This document shows, in pieces, positions 11,903-23,838 of a stretch of 64,000 nucleotides of DNA (its first letter is position 1; each line of letters begins with the position of its first letter). Source of the DNA: Gerris lacustris (lineage: Eukaryota; Arthropoda; Insecta; Hemiptera; Gerridae); NCBI GenBank assembly GCA_951217055.1, contig OX578276.1, positions 118,056,979 to 118,120,978 on the forward strand, given 5' to 3'. Under the pieces are notes generated by a model that saw only the letters and a list, made by a program, of their open reading frames with translations, was not told the DNA's origin and searched no databases. A program made the translations under genes and the position numbers.

Positions 11903-12688
11903 GTACTATCGTTATTTATCTAACACTAGGTTTCAAGTATTATTGAATCATAATTGCTCTCAAATTATATTTGATCAACACCTAAAAGTTCAAACTTTTA
12001 TAAAAATTAGTTAGATTACCTCAAAATACTGTAGTAAAATGTATTATGCTGTAACTGCAAACAAGAATGTTCTTCATTTTTAGAATTTAATAAGAGTTCT
12101 CTCCTGAACCCAATTTTGATTTTGATACATATTTTACAGTTTTGTTCTTTTTCACCACCCCTAGCAAACATAAATCCTAAAGTGCCAGTTTTATTTGCTC
12201 CAGACATCTTTTTACAAAAGAACTTTCATCAGGATTTTTATAGGACTATAAAAATATCTCACCTGCATATCCGTGACGTTAAAATGTGACATATTTTGCC
12301 ATTAACTAAGCGAATTGTCCCTTGACACATCAGTTAAGTCAGAAAAGCGACAAATGACATGTTTACGTTTGTGGGCATTAACAAGTCTGGTCTGTGGCAG
12401 GCCAGATTGGGGGGAGAGGAATGACATATCCAGACGGCAGGATAGATCTTTTGAAAATCCCCTACGTATGTGGGCGCAACTAATGTCTCCAGCCTTTTTT
12501 TCTTTAATGCTGCTCTGAATGTCACACGTGGGTTAACTATGGTCTCACAAATTTGAATAAAGTAGCGATAGGTAAAACAGGATTCTAGATATTCTTTATT
12601 GCATGAGCATGAGTTTGGTGAGATAATTTTCTATTTTGACAAGTTAGATGGTTATAAATTGGAAACAATTCATTTTCCATTAATATTA
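11903..12688. other. No gene seen
   Basis: Mixed-composition DNA. The overlapping 60-70 residue frames near 12315-12525 occur on both strands and have no recognisable domain. Confidence 0.4.
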
Positions 12689-13510
12689 CCGTATTGCTTA
12701 TAATATAAGACCCACTTTTTCCAATTTTGCATCGCAAAAATCGGGGTGCGTCTTATATTCAAGGTCTGTCTTATAATCGATTAATTCAAGTGCAACAGAT
12801 TGAAATAGCATTTCCTTCTTTCTGTAAGCAACTTTCTCGCTCAAAAATGTTTTTTACTTTTTATTTCCAACTCTCTGAATTTTGTCGGTATGTTATTGTC
12901 GGCCTCCTTTTACATTAATATAATTTTCAGGAATTTCAATGAGTTCAATTTCCGATGAGATGTTTGGTGGAGGGGGTTCCGGTGTACCTAGTACCAAGGT
13001 ATTTCTTGTTAGTTCAGTTCACTTTCTATTCCTCGTCTGTTGTCTTCTAGGATTACTTACACTTCGCGATGTCGGGGAAAGAAAGAAGGGTTCATTACAA
13101 AGCCGGTGTTAAAAGAAAAAGGATTCAATTTGCGGAACGCTACGGTAATTGAGCCACGGGAAAAGAGTTTAGTATAAGTGAATAAAAAGGCATAATAAAA
13201 GGCGCAATAAAAAGCATAAACTTTTTAAATGCCTCAAATCAAGGAAAGCCTTTACTGGGCCATCTAAATCATTATATTTCATTACTAAATCATTACATCT
13301 AAATAAAGATTTAATATTCCAACAATAGCCATGAGACTATAAATTTGATGTCTTAACAAGGTGGTAAAAGAGAGAAGGGAAGATGTTTCCTTTGAAACCG
13401 GGTGCGTCTTATATTCGATGCATTTTTTTTTTCTTCGATGCATTTTTATTTTTTATTTTTTTTTATTCCCCAGATTTTTGGTTCGAAAATCGGGATGGGT
13501 CTTATAGTCA
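12689..13510 (+). mobile_element. Decayed pogo/Tigger-type element
   Basis: The phrase GTGCGTCTTATATTC occurs near both ends (12745 and 13402). The left end reads GCTTATAATATAAGACCCAC and the right end GGGATGGGTCTTATAGTC, imperfectly inverted. The exact borders are uncertain. It contains a short transposase N-terminus remnant. Confidence 0.55.
13069..13152 (+). pseudogene. Pogo-type transposase N-terminal remnant
   Basis: A 27-codon frame from an ATG ends in TGA; beyond the stop the same frame continues as ATGKEFSIS. The residues RVHYKAGVKRKRIQFAERYG resemble the Psq/Brinker-type DNA-binding N-terminus of pogo transposases (pattern Y-x3-K-x5-A-x3-GN). Only this fragment is recognisable. Confidence 0.45.
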
Positions 13511-13949
13511 GGGTGCCCATAGGCAAAAAAGTAACTTATACATACACATACTCTTTCCAAACCTTTTTGTATGGCTTGTTTAGGCCAAATCTGACACCAT
13601 TTTCCACTGTGACTTTTTCCAATTTAGTTCCACAATTTTTCCTTTGTAAACAGAACTAAGATTGAATATTTGTAATTTAAAACTAAAGAGCATTTATAAG
13701 CAGTAGTTATAAAATTTGCATATAATCCTTGAAAACTACTCATAAAAAAATATTGCATAAAGATAAATATTGCATTTTTAGTCAATGGGGCTAGTACTCT
13801 TCGGGCTGTCATTCTTAAAAAATTAAAATGGTCTAAAACAATTCAGGCAACTTTTCTCCTTCGCTTGTCTTCATTGTGATTGTCCCCAGTCTCAAATTAT
13901 CATACTAAAAGAAAAAAAAAAAATAATATCATGCTGTGACTTACTGATA
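13511..13949. other. No gene seen
   Basis: AT-rich DNA between two transposons, without recognisable features. Confidence 0.4.
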
Positions 13950-14886
13950 CAGTAGAGTCTCGTTTATCCGGACCCCGCTAGTCCGGACATCCGTATAATC
14001 CGGATGGCCAAAACTATGTAAAAATTCGAAACAGGGTCTGTTCAGATTCATGAATTGTTGAGATTATCGGAGTTTCTACTTTTATTGTGTATTAACTTCT
14101 ATAAAATTCTTCCTAGTATAGTTTACAGGTGAATTCCTACGTTCCGACACGAGGAATACCCGGTATTTCTGTTAAAAATAAACAGATTTAGAATAATTAT
14201 GAATAAGTTAGAGCATCGACAAATCACTTACAGTTCCAAAGAAATGTTGGGCGGAAGATATAAAGGTAGAGTATTCCAGAAAATACAATTGTATACGGCT
14301 GAGATGGGGAGAGGATTTTAAGAAACACGTAGCGGCGGCTCAACGCACTTCCGAGAAATTTCGCCTAAGCCGTCGTGTGTGTGTGTATAATGCCTCAACT
14401 TTTTGTGAAATGATTATCCGCTACTCGAATTTCATATCGTAACACAGCTTGTTTCCCTAGAAGTCCCTTCTATACCTGCACCTGCCTAATAGATAGTCAT
14501 TTTATTTTAATTTATTTGATATTCGGACTGTTGAAAGAACAGTCCTTAATTTCGGTCGTGTTTTTATTCAGTTATTGTGTTTGATTAACATTAAATAACA
14601 ACTAAACATAAGAAAATATGAGACAACAACAATGGAACAAAAACTTTAAGCTTTGTTTCGTATTGATGCTGGTATTCACCACTATAACTAAAATTGCAAA
14701 AGAGTAAGGAGAGGAAAAACAAACTGCATATTTGAGTGGTTGAAAAATTGGAAAATGGTGAGCAAGGACAGTTTGGGTAACAGAAGGACGTTAAAAAAAA
14801 CAAACAAAAAAAACGAAACTTTTGACGAGACGTACGTTTGGTTTTGTCAAGATTTATCATACTGCTTTGAATATTTATCAATAAGG

Positions 14887-14918
<32 letters not shown>

Positions 14919-15132
14919 TCATAAATCAATATTTAGTTATAAATAGTGGACCTACCATGTATGTTTTATGCAACTAATAGAAGTAATTTTTTCGATAAAA
15001 ACATCGATTTTAATAGTTTTACCCAACTAAAATTTATTTTAGACACATTAAAACTGATTCCGTTTAATCCAGACTTTCGGTAATCCGGACTGGGTCCGGT
15101 CCCGTCAACCCCGGATTAGCAAGACTCTACTG
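13950..15132 (+). mobile_element. Tigger-like element, copy 1
   Basis: The ends CAGTAGAGTCTCG and AGACTCTACTG are inverted, with subterminal TTATCCGGAC and GTCCGGAT repeats, flanked by TA (13948-13949 and 15133-15134). Related copies are 24171-24908 and 45395-48654. The interior at about 14630-14800 keeps a frame-broken piece of the CENP-B/Jerky-type transposase N-terminus. A long T-run lies at about 14891-14917. Confidence 0.85.
14630..14800 (+). pseudogene. Tigger transposase DNA-binding domain remnant
   Basis: Plus-strand fragments correspond to the CENP-B/Jerky-type helix-turn-helix. The better copy in the third Tigger at 46767-46984 reads ALFCIDAGESLTKIAQE, a stop, then GVEKRTVSDWKKNW. 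This copy has further frame damage. It is not functional. Confidence 0.55.
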
Positions 15133-16526
15133 TAAATAGATCAGTCTGAAAATATAAGTTGCAAAAAAAATAATTCAGATATCTCATTCTTAAGTTATAA
15201 TTGATGAGGCTAGTGGAAAAATAGCCTAACTCAGAAATATTTGAAACAAGAAAAAAGGAGTTAAAAGTTGTTTTTGAGACCATTTGAAACAAATTGTGAC
15301 CCAAAAAAATAAATAAAAAATGACACGGACTATTTTTTCCTGAAAACAAAGAGAAAAAGCTACTACAATATCTATTTAACTTTTTTTAATAAATTTTTGA
15401 AGTGAAAAATATCCTAATTTATGATAAAAGAATAATAATTTCAAGATAAAAAGAACTTTTTATATACTACGTTTTTAAATTTTCTGTTGAATCGTATGTA
15501 ATTTTGATAATATAATTGTTATTGTTACATAATACATAATGTTAGTGAAAAAAAAAAAAAAAAAAAATAGTTCCGAATTTATTTACTTCACATAAATGAC
15601 AACCATCCAGAGAGCTGATCTTAAACCTATAAAAGGATAAATCTTTGTACAACGGATCTCCCCAACACCAAATCTAAAGCATGCCATCGATATATTTGAA
15701 ATAATATAATCGATATTTCCTGTTTTGCTGTCATTCAATGTTTATCTATCACAAATTTGAGACCCGTCAAAATGAAGATTTCGTAAATATTGGATATGGC
15801 AAAACAAATAAAATAACTGGCGGATTTTTTCCGAACTAACTTTCCGCACAGCAAAATTAGCTGAAAACTAATTAAATTCTGCTGAAAGATGGCTAAAAGT
15901 ATTAAAATAATGCATTGTCATTGTGTTCTGAGCTATGCTAAAAGTTTCATATGTCTAGCTATTCGGGAAGTTAGTTAGAAATCGATTGCCAGATTTGTAC
16001 CGGACAAACAAGAATGCAAGCTAATAAAAACGTAGTAAAAATCTTATGATAAATGATTATTTTCTTGGAAGAAGGTTTAAGCAGAAATATTTGAAAACAA
16101 AGAGGAAGGACCCAGTTCAACCAGTAAACTATTTATGACCGATTTCAGTGAATGAATCAATTGTTAATTTTTAGTTGTAGTTGGTACCACTAATAATTAT
16201 TGAAAGTCACATTATTTTAAATATATACTTGCTGCAAAAATTCTAAGTATAAAAAACCCTAACATAGTGATGACTCTAATTCATCCCCAAAATTAATATC
16301 TGAAAAAAGTCTAGAAGTATGAAAACCTTAATATAGTGAGACTATAATTTGTCCCCAAAATTAATATCTGAAAATCAAGATATTAAGCAGAAATTCAGAC
16401 ACTATTAATAACCTACATTTTGTTTTCCTTAATAATATTGAATAAAGTGCCAATAGGAAAAAGAAGGAAACTGAAGTTAAAAGTAATAATAAATCAATAT
16501 ATTAAAAGAAAAACATGTGAATAAGT
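15133..16526. other. 3' flank of RpL31, no gene
   Basis: AT-rich DNA with a poly-A run at about 15549-15567. A two-copy tandem duplication of about 68 bp lies at 16245-16374, both copies containing CCCCAAAATTAATATCTG. No other feature is seen. Confidence 0.45.
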
Positions 16527-16677
16527 TTATTCTTGATTTGAGTCAACATTCTTTGTTTGAAGGCCCTTGAAGGTAGCGACGGGTACGTACGTTACAAGTG
16601 TGTAAAGCTTGTGAGGTGAATCCTCATCGTCATTCCTTCTTCTCGCTAGCCTTACTCGAACTCGGAAAGGTACATTC
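16527..16677 (-). CDS. RpL31: RpL31 last coding exon
   Basis: 151 bases: one base completes Arg78, then 49 codons and TAA. It encodes the conserved [14 protein letters not shown] region and ends in NVDSNQE. Confidence 0.95.
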
Positions 16678-17225
16678 CTAAATAAAGACAAAAACTCAAA
16701 TTAATCTCGAATAATTCATCTAATACCAAATATTATAATTATTAGAGTTTGATTAAAGATAAATTAGTTATAGGATTGAGCTATCCACAGATAAAATAAA
16801 ATTGAAGGTAATCCAGAATATAAGATAAATATGCATTAAGTACAGTAAAACTCAGAATATCCAGATATATGATTATCCAAATCAGCTAATAAGCAATGGA
16901 GCTCATTGAAAATGAAAAAATGATTAGAATGTTTTATCTGGATATTTGATTATTGGACTGATCTTGATCCAAATTAGTCCAGATAATTGAAGTTTCATTG
17001 TATATTTAAATACATAAATGTATGCATGCTTACATGAAAGAAGCAAATGCAAATTAATAGTGTTACTAGAGAGATCTTGGTAGTGCTAAGGAATAAATTA
17101 TCTGAGAATCTATAACCTAATTCTCACCCTCCCATTCAGACTCAATTTCCTTGAGGTAGAATCAAATCTCGGGTAGGAATCTATTCTGATGAAAAATTGA
17201 AAGGAACCAATCAGGGGATCGATTT

Positions 17226-17307
<82 letters not shown>

Positions 17308-18873
17308 ATCCACTACCCCCCACATTTATTTATTTTTCTCAGAATATTGCAATATAAGAATTGCCTATTTGGTATTTAGAACATAAAAATCTGGAACCTT
17401 ATTATTTATTGTATTATTACTTTGCCAAGTGCACTATACTCACGACATTATACTTTGTAAATCTGACAGCTAAGATTGGCCAACCTATATTATGGAAAAA
17501 TAAAACCACTAGATATTTTTGTTTGCCTGATTGGCCCGACCTACTACCCGTCAAAATCTCAAGCTCTCATTGGCTCCCCTCCCGTTTTTTCTTTCGATTT
17601 TCCTATGCTGTCAGAATAAAAAAGTATAATAGCATGAGTATAGGCATATAAATAAAGATTTTTTTTTTTTCACTTTATTGTCACAACTAGAATTATAAAC
17701 ATGACATGAGTGTTACAGTTAGTATCGTTAGTTTGGCTTGGACAACATGTCAAAAGAAAGTAGTCCAGTGACTACCCCTTTATGGCGTGGGGATGATAAA
17801 GAAATTCAAATATACATTTTACTAAGTATTAATATTAATTTATATTTTATAATATCAAAATATGTATAATCTACAGACCCAGACATAGTTTATACATATA
17901 TATTAAAATTTAACAAGATAATTTGTTTAGATTTGCTATAATTCGTTAACCAGTCAGTTAGTTATTAACTATAATTTTCTAATATTTATTGGATATATAA
18001 ATATAAATGCGTAGGAAAATGTACGGATTGAAATAGTTTCCTTTCAACTCTACCTGACATTCAGTTCCTTTAGAGTCTACCTGGGAATTGATTCCCAATA
18101 AATATTTATATTATTTCTTTGATGATAATTTGGGTTTGGATTTCTCTTATATTGTTAACCTGTAAATTGGTTATACAATATAATATCCAATGTTTTCTAG
18201 CTTTTTTTAGTTCTTATTATTATTGTAAGAAAAGAACACTAAGGTACTAAGTTTATCCTAATATTGTGTGTTTGATTATATTTTTTTTATTTTATAAGGA
18301 GGTGAGGGTAATGAATGTGTTTATTACCAAAAAACCTGAAGGTGGAGCATCAAAAGATGACGCTACTTAAATTAAAAGCTAGCAAAAGCTTAGCACTGGT
18401 TCAAATACACCCACGTATTGATAAGACTATGTGATAAGGACAAAAACCTTATCTGCAAACTCTGTGTGACAATTGTCTTTATTTGAGCCCAGAAGAATGA
18501 CCCATATCACTCCCACTTAAATAACATTTTTAACATCATCCTCAAGATTTAATAATCTTGATCACAAAAGCTCAACAATTCCTTTTCTATAATACATGCT
18601 CCAAGTTAAAGGTAGAACCAAATTAGATAAGTAAACTCACCTCACACCCTTAGACCAAACTTGTTTGTTAAGGTGGGTGTCTACCCTCACATCAGGAGTG
18701 CCCATTTGTTTAATGGCAAATTTCTTAATTTCCTTGATAGCTCTAGGTGCCCTTTTCTTGAATCCAATACCATATAACCTCTTGTGAAGGTTAATTGTGT
18801 ATTCACGGGTTACTACTTCATTAATGGCCGACTTGCCACCTCCACTCCTCTTCTCTCCCTTTTTGGCAACCAT
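16527..18873 (-). CDS. RpL31: 60S ribosomal protein L31 (eL31)
   Basis: A structural protein of the large ribosomal subunit, placed near the peptide exit tunnel. Two coding exons, 18873-18641 and 16677-16527, join in phase 2 across a 1,963-bp intron with GTGAGT donor and TTTATTTAG acceptor, giving 127 residues. Hallmarks of the family run in order: [19 protein letters not shown] near the N-terminus, [26 protein letters not shown], then [20 protein letters not shown] and [19 protein letters not shown]. The length matches the usual 124-128. The ATG at 18873 is two bases after a strong acceptor (TTTTTCTTTTTAG), so a 5'UTR exon must lie upstream. The intron carries a 74-bp AT microsatellite and two MITEs. 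An AATAAA overlaps the stop codon (16526-16531), which would give a very short 3'UTR. Confidence 0.97.
16843..17000. mobile_element. Pogo-type MITE in the RpL31 intron
   Basis: The ends CAGTAAAACTCAGAATATCC and (reverse complement) CAATGAAACTTCAATTATCT are imperfect inverted repeats flanked by TA on both sides (16841-16842, 17001-17002). It has no coding capacity. Confidence 0.65.
17230..17303. repeat. (AT)n microsatellite
   Basis: About 37 AT dinucleotides inside the RpL31 intron. The Ile-Tyr open frames on both strands are a by-product of this repeat. Confidence 0.98.
17437..17640. mobile_element. MITE with TACTCA...CTGACAGC ends
   Basis: The left end reads TACTCACGACATTATACTTT and the right end as reverse complement TACTCATGCTATTATACTTT, both followed by CTGACAGC, with TA flanks. 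The core contains CTCTCATTGGCTC. It is the same family as 25452-25630 and 35397-36099. Confidence 0.75.
18641..18873 (-). CDS. RpL31: RpL31 first coding exon
   Basis: Encodes residues 1-77 and two bases of codon 78. The reading frame upstream of the ATG (up to 18897) is intron plus two 5'UTR bases and not protein, because the splice acceptor sits directly before AAATG. Confidence 0.95.
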
Positions 18874-19846
18874 TTCTAAAAAGAAAAAGAATATCATAAA
18901 ATAAAAAAGTATCCTTATTAAAATTGACTTAATCCCTTACTTCTAAATTTTTATTTTGGTGCTTAACACAAATATTCAGTAGTACAATTTAAATGCCTAG
19001 TCTATTAGACAGGAGTGTGTGTATATTACAGCAACTATATTAATTTGTGCGTAAATCTGCAAATAAGGGAGTGTTTAGGGGAGGGGCTTAGAAAATAAAG
19101 AGAAACTATTTGACAAAGGGATATAATCTCTCAAATGTATAAATCATGCCAATCAGTCTCGACCATGCTGTACACAGCAGAATAGCCAAATAGTTTTCTT
19201 TTTAATAATAGTGTATCATATTGATTTAAATTAATCATAATGTAGACTGAATGTCTAGGAAAGAAAAAAAAAAATCAGGACTTAAAAAGGGAAAAAATGG
19301 GATGACAACACTATTAAAAAAGAAACCCCACCAAACTGCAAAGACCTCTTAGAGGGGTGTCTACAGTGCCACTAACTGCATACCAGCATCCCATGAAAAA
19401 TATGTTTAAAATCTGGTGTTGCAATAATTTGGTCGAATGAACTAAAGGAGTTGATACAGTCGAGAATCGATTAGCAGCACAACTTTGCTTAGATTTATAC
19501 ACTTGAGATATTATATTCCTTCATCAAACAGTACATTTGTATGATTTAAACATTTGAAAAATTATGCATGTATGATTTGTCTATTAGAGAGTTGATATCC
19601 CTATGTCAAAAAAATACATTGGAGTGAGGCCCCACCATCTTTTCTATAAACCCCCTCATATTCTTTAGTTTAACCATTTTATCAAGGAGTATATTACTTT
19701 ACCTAATAAATCTATAACCGTGACTAAAAGTTGTTAAAAGATAAAAATTATATATACTGACAGCTCAAGGTAAACCTATACTTACTTATATACAACCATA
19801 AAATGTCGAAATAGGTTCTAAAATTAGAAATATTCTTAGATTGGCG

Positions 19847-20032
19847 AAAGTGAATTGTACGGTGCCATCGAATTTTGTACTTTGATTTGGACCTCTACCG
19901 GGTCTATATTCAGCAAGGTTGTTTTTCTTCAGGAAATGAGCAGAGCTCCACAAAACGGCTGTTGCAAATTCTGGGACAATAAAATTAATTTTGTACTTCG
20001 ATTCTGTAAACATCACTGTACAATTCACTTTT
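19847..20032 (+). mobile_element. Short MITE, AAAGTGAATTGTAC family, copy 1
   Basis: The inverted ends are AAAGTGAATTGTAC and GTACAATTCACTTT. A second copy in the same orientation lies at 22143-22353. The interior phrases (GGTGCCATCGAA, TTGGACCTCTACC, GTACTTCGATTCTGTAAAC) are shared. This copy lies in the presumed RpL31 5'UTR intron. Confidence 0.75.
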
Positions 20033-20756
20033 ACCTATATACTAATTAAGGGCATTTTTAATTAAAGTAAAACAAAAATTAAAGAGAGACCTAACGATAT
20101 GACCAAAAGAAGCAGCTCATTATGTTATCATGTTAGCTGATATGACTTCAATTTATCACCAGAGTGAAAAGCCTATAGCTGTGAGTGCCCTTATGACAAA
20201 GTTGTGATGATGCTCTTATGACACAGTTATGATAAACCACAAACCACTAGATTATACATCCAAAGACTTCTATCAAACACGTATACATACTAGAACTCTT
20301 AAGTTCATAGCATAACATTTGTTTTTTAATATGTAAACAAAATAAAAATATTTTTTTAAATTGCTGTGATTAATAATAATAAATATCAAGAGAGGCAACA
20401 TATTCAATAAAATGTGGTAACATTGTATATCAATAAGGACTTAGCTAACACATTTCATCTTTAGAAGGCCCACAACCTTATCCTTGACATGAAATATGAA
20501 ATAAAGTAACAGGTTGAAACATTATTTGCATTTTCGGAATATAATCCTTTTGACATTAATAATAGTTTTAATCTTGACAACATTAATAGAAAATAAATAA
20601 AATAAGGAATAGAAGAATACACCATGTGTGACAGGTTATGTTTCACGCATGCAGTGAGTCTCAATAAGAACAAGATTTTCTAATACATTGAAGAAATAAT
20701 ATTTATAACATTTAGTTCAACTATGTAAAATATCAACAAATATTAAAAGAACAAAC

Positions 20757-20866
20757 CTTATATTCACTAAATAAGCCGCGGAGGCGACAAAAACTAAACA
20801 GTACGCTCGATGCGAGGAAAAATTAATGACAGAAGAAACACAGCCACCAGCACGTGTCGGAAGGAG
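20757..20866 (-). promoter_or_regulatory. RpL31: Candidate RpL31 5'UTR exon and promoter
   Basis: Because RpL31 has an acceptor two bases before its ATG, an upstream non-coding exon is expected. This CG-richer island in AT-rich DNA reads on the minus strand with a pyrimidine-rich TCCTTCC near 20860, a possible start for a TOP-type mRNA, and an AAG|GTTTGT donor at 20757. The intron would be about 1.9 kb. The exact start and donor are inferred, not proven. Confidence 0.4.
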
Positions 20867-21160
20867 TCAGAGATCCAACTTAACAACAAGAAATACCTTG
20901 AATACTTCGGGGTACATCCAGGGCCCTCCAGACAAAATATAAATAGATAAATGGTTTGTTGATTTAATTTTCTACAATTTACAAGAGGGTAAACTCAGAT
21001 AAATAAACAGAAAGTACACACAAATTAACATCTACATATTTATTACTTTCTAATTAAAAGAGAAAAAGAAGTAAAAAATGTGTCTTCATGACATGATTCA
21101 AAGAAGTTTAAATGATTCTGGATATTTCAAGTGCCATTTTTAGTCTTGTACTGCTACAGT

Positions 21161-21313
21161 CTATGCCAAATGAGTTTTAGTGCGTTGACAGTGCGGGAAA
21201 GTCGAAAAATGGAGTGAAAAGCTAATGAGAGCTCAGAATTTTAAACTTCTGAGCTCTCATTGGCTCCTCTCTCCATTTTTTTACTTTCCTGCATTAAGAC
21301 TCATTTGGAATAG
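21161..21313. mobile_element. Palindromic MITE between RpL31 and C1D
   Basis: The inverted ends read CTATGCCAAATGAGT and CTATTCCAAATGAGT (reverse complement of the right end). The core GAGCTCTCATTGGCTC is shared with the element at 10925-11064, as is CCATTTTTTTACTTTCC. It ends 251 bp upstream of the C1D start codon, inside the head-to-head promoter interval. Confidence 0.7.
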
Positions 21314-21564
21314 GAACAGACAAGTTCTAGTACTGCAGTAGGCAGTAAGCACGATGTTTTGTTGTTGTGAGGTTCTAGTTCTAGTTTAAAGTTTATCCTT
21401 TTTCATTTTCCTAATATTTGTTCATCTTGTTTGTGTTTGATATGACTTTATTCACTTTTTGCCCGTAAATTGTTTAAAAATACGCTTATTTTTTTTTTTT
21501 AGCTTAATTTACATATTGTATAGGATATTTCGGTAACATTTTTTCCTTATAATCATATTTTAAA

Positions 21565-21987
21565 ATGGAAGAGCAGATTCCAAATGCATATGGAGATTTG
21601 TCTCAGTTTAAAGAACTGGTTACTGGCATCGACTCTTTTAGTACCAGTATTGAAAATATTAAAAAATTCCTCGATCCTCTCTTAAAAGAAGATCTTTATG
21701 AAAAGTTAACTATTGAAGAAAAGTTGGAGTATGATATATTCGTCGCATACAGTTTTTCCTCTCTGTTTTGGATGTTTCAAAAATCAGTTGGAATTAACCC
21801 GGCTACCACTCGAGTGAAAGCTGAAATTGACAGAGTAAAAGAGCATGCTAAGAGATTCAAGCTAGTTAAAGAGCGCAAATCTTTGCCTCGTCTTGACAAG
21901 GAAGCCGCTAGCAGGTTTATCAGGAGCGGATTATGGACACCTGGAGGAAATTCAAATCTATTGAAAAAAAGGAAACGTGAAGATTAA
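21565..21987 (+). CDS. C1D: Nuclear nucleic acid-binding protein C1D (Rrp47/Lrp1 family)
   Basis: A cofactor of the nuclear RNA exosome. In this family the protein partners Rrp6/EXOSC10 and helps 3'-end processing of 5.8S rRNA and snoRNAs in the nucleus. The single 140-residue exon matches the family length (about 141). Residues about 12-95 form the helical Sas10/Utp3/C1D domain, with LEYDIFVAYSFSSLFWMFQK and then GINPATTRVKAEIDRVKEH, the family's most conserved stretch (cf. G-x-(P/N)-x3-H/T-x-V-K-x-E-L/I-x-R). The C-terminus is basic (AASRFIRSGLW, then LLKKRKRED), as expected for RNA/DNA binding. The ATG follows an in-frame-stop-rich leader. A pyrimidine tract and AG at about 21490-21502 could be a 5'UTR acceptor. 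It is transcribed away from RpL31 and flanked by two copies of the same MITE. Confidence 0.93.
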   Translation: MEEQIPNAYGDLSQFKELVTGIDSFSTSIENIKKFLDPLLKEDLYEKLTIEEKLEYDIFVAYSFSSLFWMFQKSVGINPATTRVKAEIDRVKEHAKRFKLVKERKSLPRLDKEAASRFIRSGLWTPGGNSNLLKKRKRED

Positions 21988-22142
21988 CTGCTTGTGGCTT
22001 ACAAATGTAAATTTCTTGTAAATATGTAAATTGTGTAACCAATATATTTTAATTCAATTTCAGTTCGTTTTCAACTTTACCTTTTTGTACAATGATGGTC
22101 TGTATAAATTATGTTATGATAAAGGTAAATATTTCTCTGGCT

Positions 22143-22353
22143 AAAGTGAATTGTACGGTGCCATCGAAACCTTAATTAATTTTGTACCTACTTTGATTTG
22201 GACCTCTACCTGGTCTATTTGCAGGAGGGTTGTTTTTCTTCAGAAAATGAGCGGAACACCTCGTAGCGGTGCAGGGCAGCAGTTGAAAATTCTAGGACAA
22301 AAAAATTAATTGTGTACTTCGATTCTGTAAACAGCACTGTTCAGTTCACTTTT
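22143..22353 (+). mobile_element. Short MITE, AAAGTGAATTGTAC family, copy 2
   Basis: Same ends and interior as 19847-20032, same orientation, about 155 bp past the C1D stop codon. It is slightly longer owing to small insertions. Confidence 0.75.
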
Positions 22354-23838
22354 ACTATTTCTCTTTGAGCACAGGAGGGATAATATTCCGTTGTATTTAC
22401 AGTACGTATCAATGTTATAGATCATCATGTAAAAATCATTTTTTTTTTTAAATTGATTGCAAGCTTTTGCTGATACCATAGTTATTAGTTTCCCTAATAA
22501 TAGAATGTATTAAAGCATAGTAAAATGGTACATTCCAGTAGGGTAGGTCGAAGAAGCACTTTTTGAATTTTCAACCACCGTACCTTTAAAAATGTGTGCT
22601 CCCATGATACAACACCGCCTTGAAGTTTGCTATTTTCTAAAAGAAATATGAATATATATTTATATAATTATGCAATTTAAATATTATGTGCATTAGCGTC
22701 AACTGTATAATTAATTAATCACAATTAGAAATCTACAAAATATTATTTTTTTCGTTAAGTGCATTGATTTACACATATAAAATAAATCAACTAACATAGT
22801 AGGCAATACTAATTGTGTCAACTCCTAGCTTATTGGCTAAAATTTAATTTTATGACTATTTTCTGAACAATGATTTAAAACACAAAAATACATTAAACAT
22901 CAAATTTTTGTTGTTGGTTCATCTGTACATTTTTATATTGTTGTGAATAGTTATAGCCTTACGTTTCTTAAGAACACTTTATATTATATTTCTTGAGGTA
23001 TTTGAAAACACATTCAATAGCAGTAGATTCTTATTTATTTTGGTATAGCAGCTTTTTAGAGCAAATAAAATAAATTTCCTAGCAATATGTTTGGCCACTA
23101 AACTAGATTTACATTCAACATTCTTGTTCATTTCCTTCAAAACTTATTGCAAAAAAATTCCTATTAAAATCACCAAATTTTGATGTGATTGTCTCCTTCA
23201 GAAAAGATCCGTTGTTTGGGATTACATTGTTAGATTATTTCACAATTTTACATGAGTCACTACACTAATAAATCAAAGGCAATTGTGCAGTTGTTTAACT
23301 AGCAATTATGGCACAAGAGGGATACCTTAAGAAAAATGTATGATTTACTGTTGTACAAAGACACTGAAATTTGAATTAGTAAGATTAATATTGCCCTTTT
23401 TTCCCATTCTCCTATTATTAAGTTCCTAGGCAGCCTCGGTACTACCTGTAAAACATTTTTACTGTCAAAGCAACATCTCTTTGCCACACCTAGAAAAACA
23501 CCTGTTTTTTTTTTTTTTTTAATTTTGTGTGGTACTACTATGTATGTATTAGATGGGTGAAAGAAGAAGTTTCTAGTTGTGTTAATATCTATATAATTAT
23601 TAGTGAATAACTTCATAACCCTTCCAAATGCGGATGGGTATAAGGGGGTTATAAGTAGGAGCAACCACCTATGTAAAATGTTTAATATATTTATGTGTGT
23701 TTTTAATAATAAGTTCAGAAAATAGTCATAAAATTAAATTTTCCCTGCCAACAAGGCCCAAAAATAAGCTATAGTTGAAACAAGTTGTGTTGTCTATTGT
23801 GTTAGTGTACATATTTATATTGCAAGTACTTGATGCAG
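22354..23838. other. AT-rich intergenic DNA
   Basis: No gene is supported. The 121-residue minus-strand frame at 23299-23664 lacks any recognisable motif and includes a lysine run from a poly-T tract. Confidence 0.4.

Noticed and set aside
14591..14929. 112-codon minus-strand frame in Tigger copy 1
   Set aside because: It is antisense to the transposase remnant and starts in a homopolymer.
17110..17379. Open frames on both strands with long Ile-Tyr runs
   Set aside because: They are translations of the AT microsatellite at 17230-17303.
23299..23664. 121-codon minus-strand frame
   Set aside because: No recognisable domain; it crosses a poly-T tract and has no gene context.
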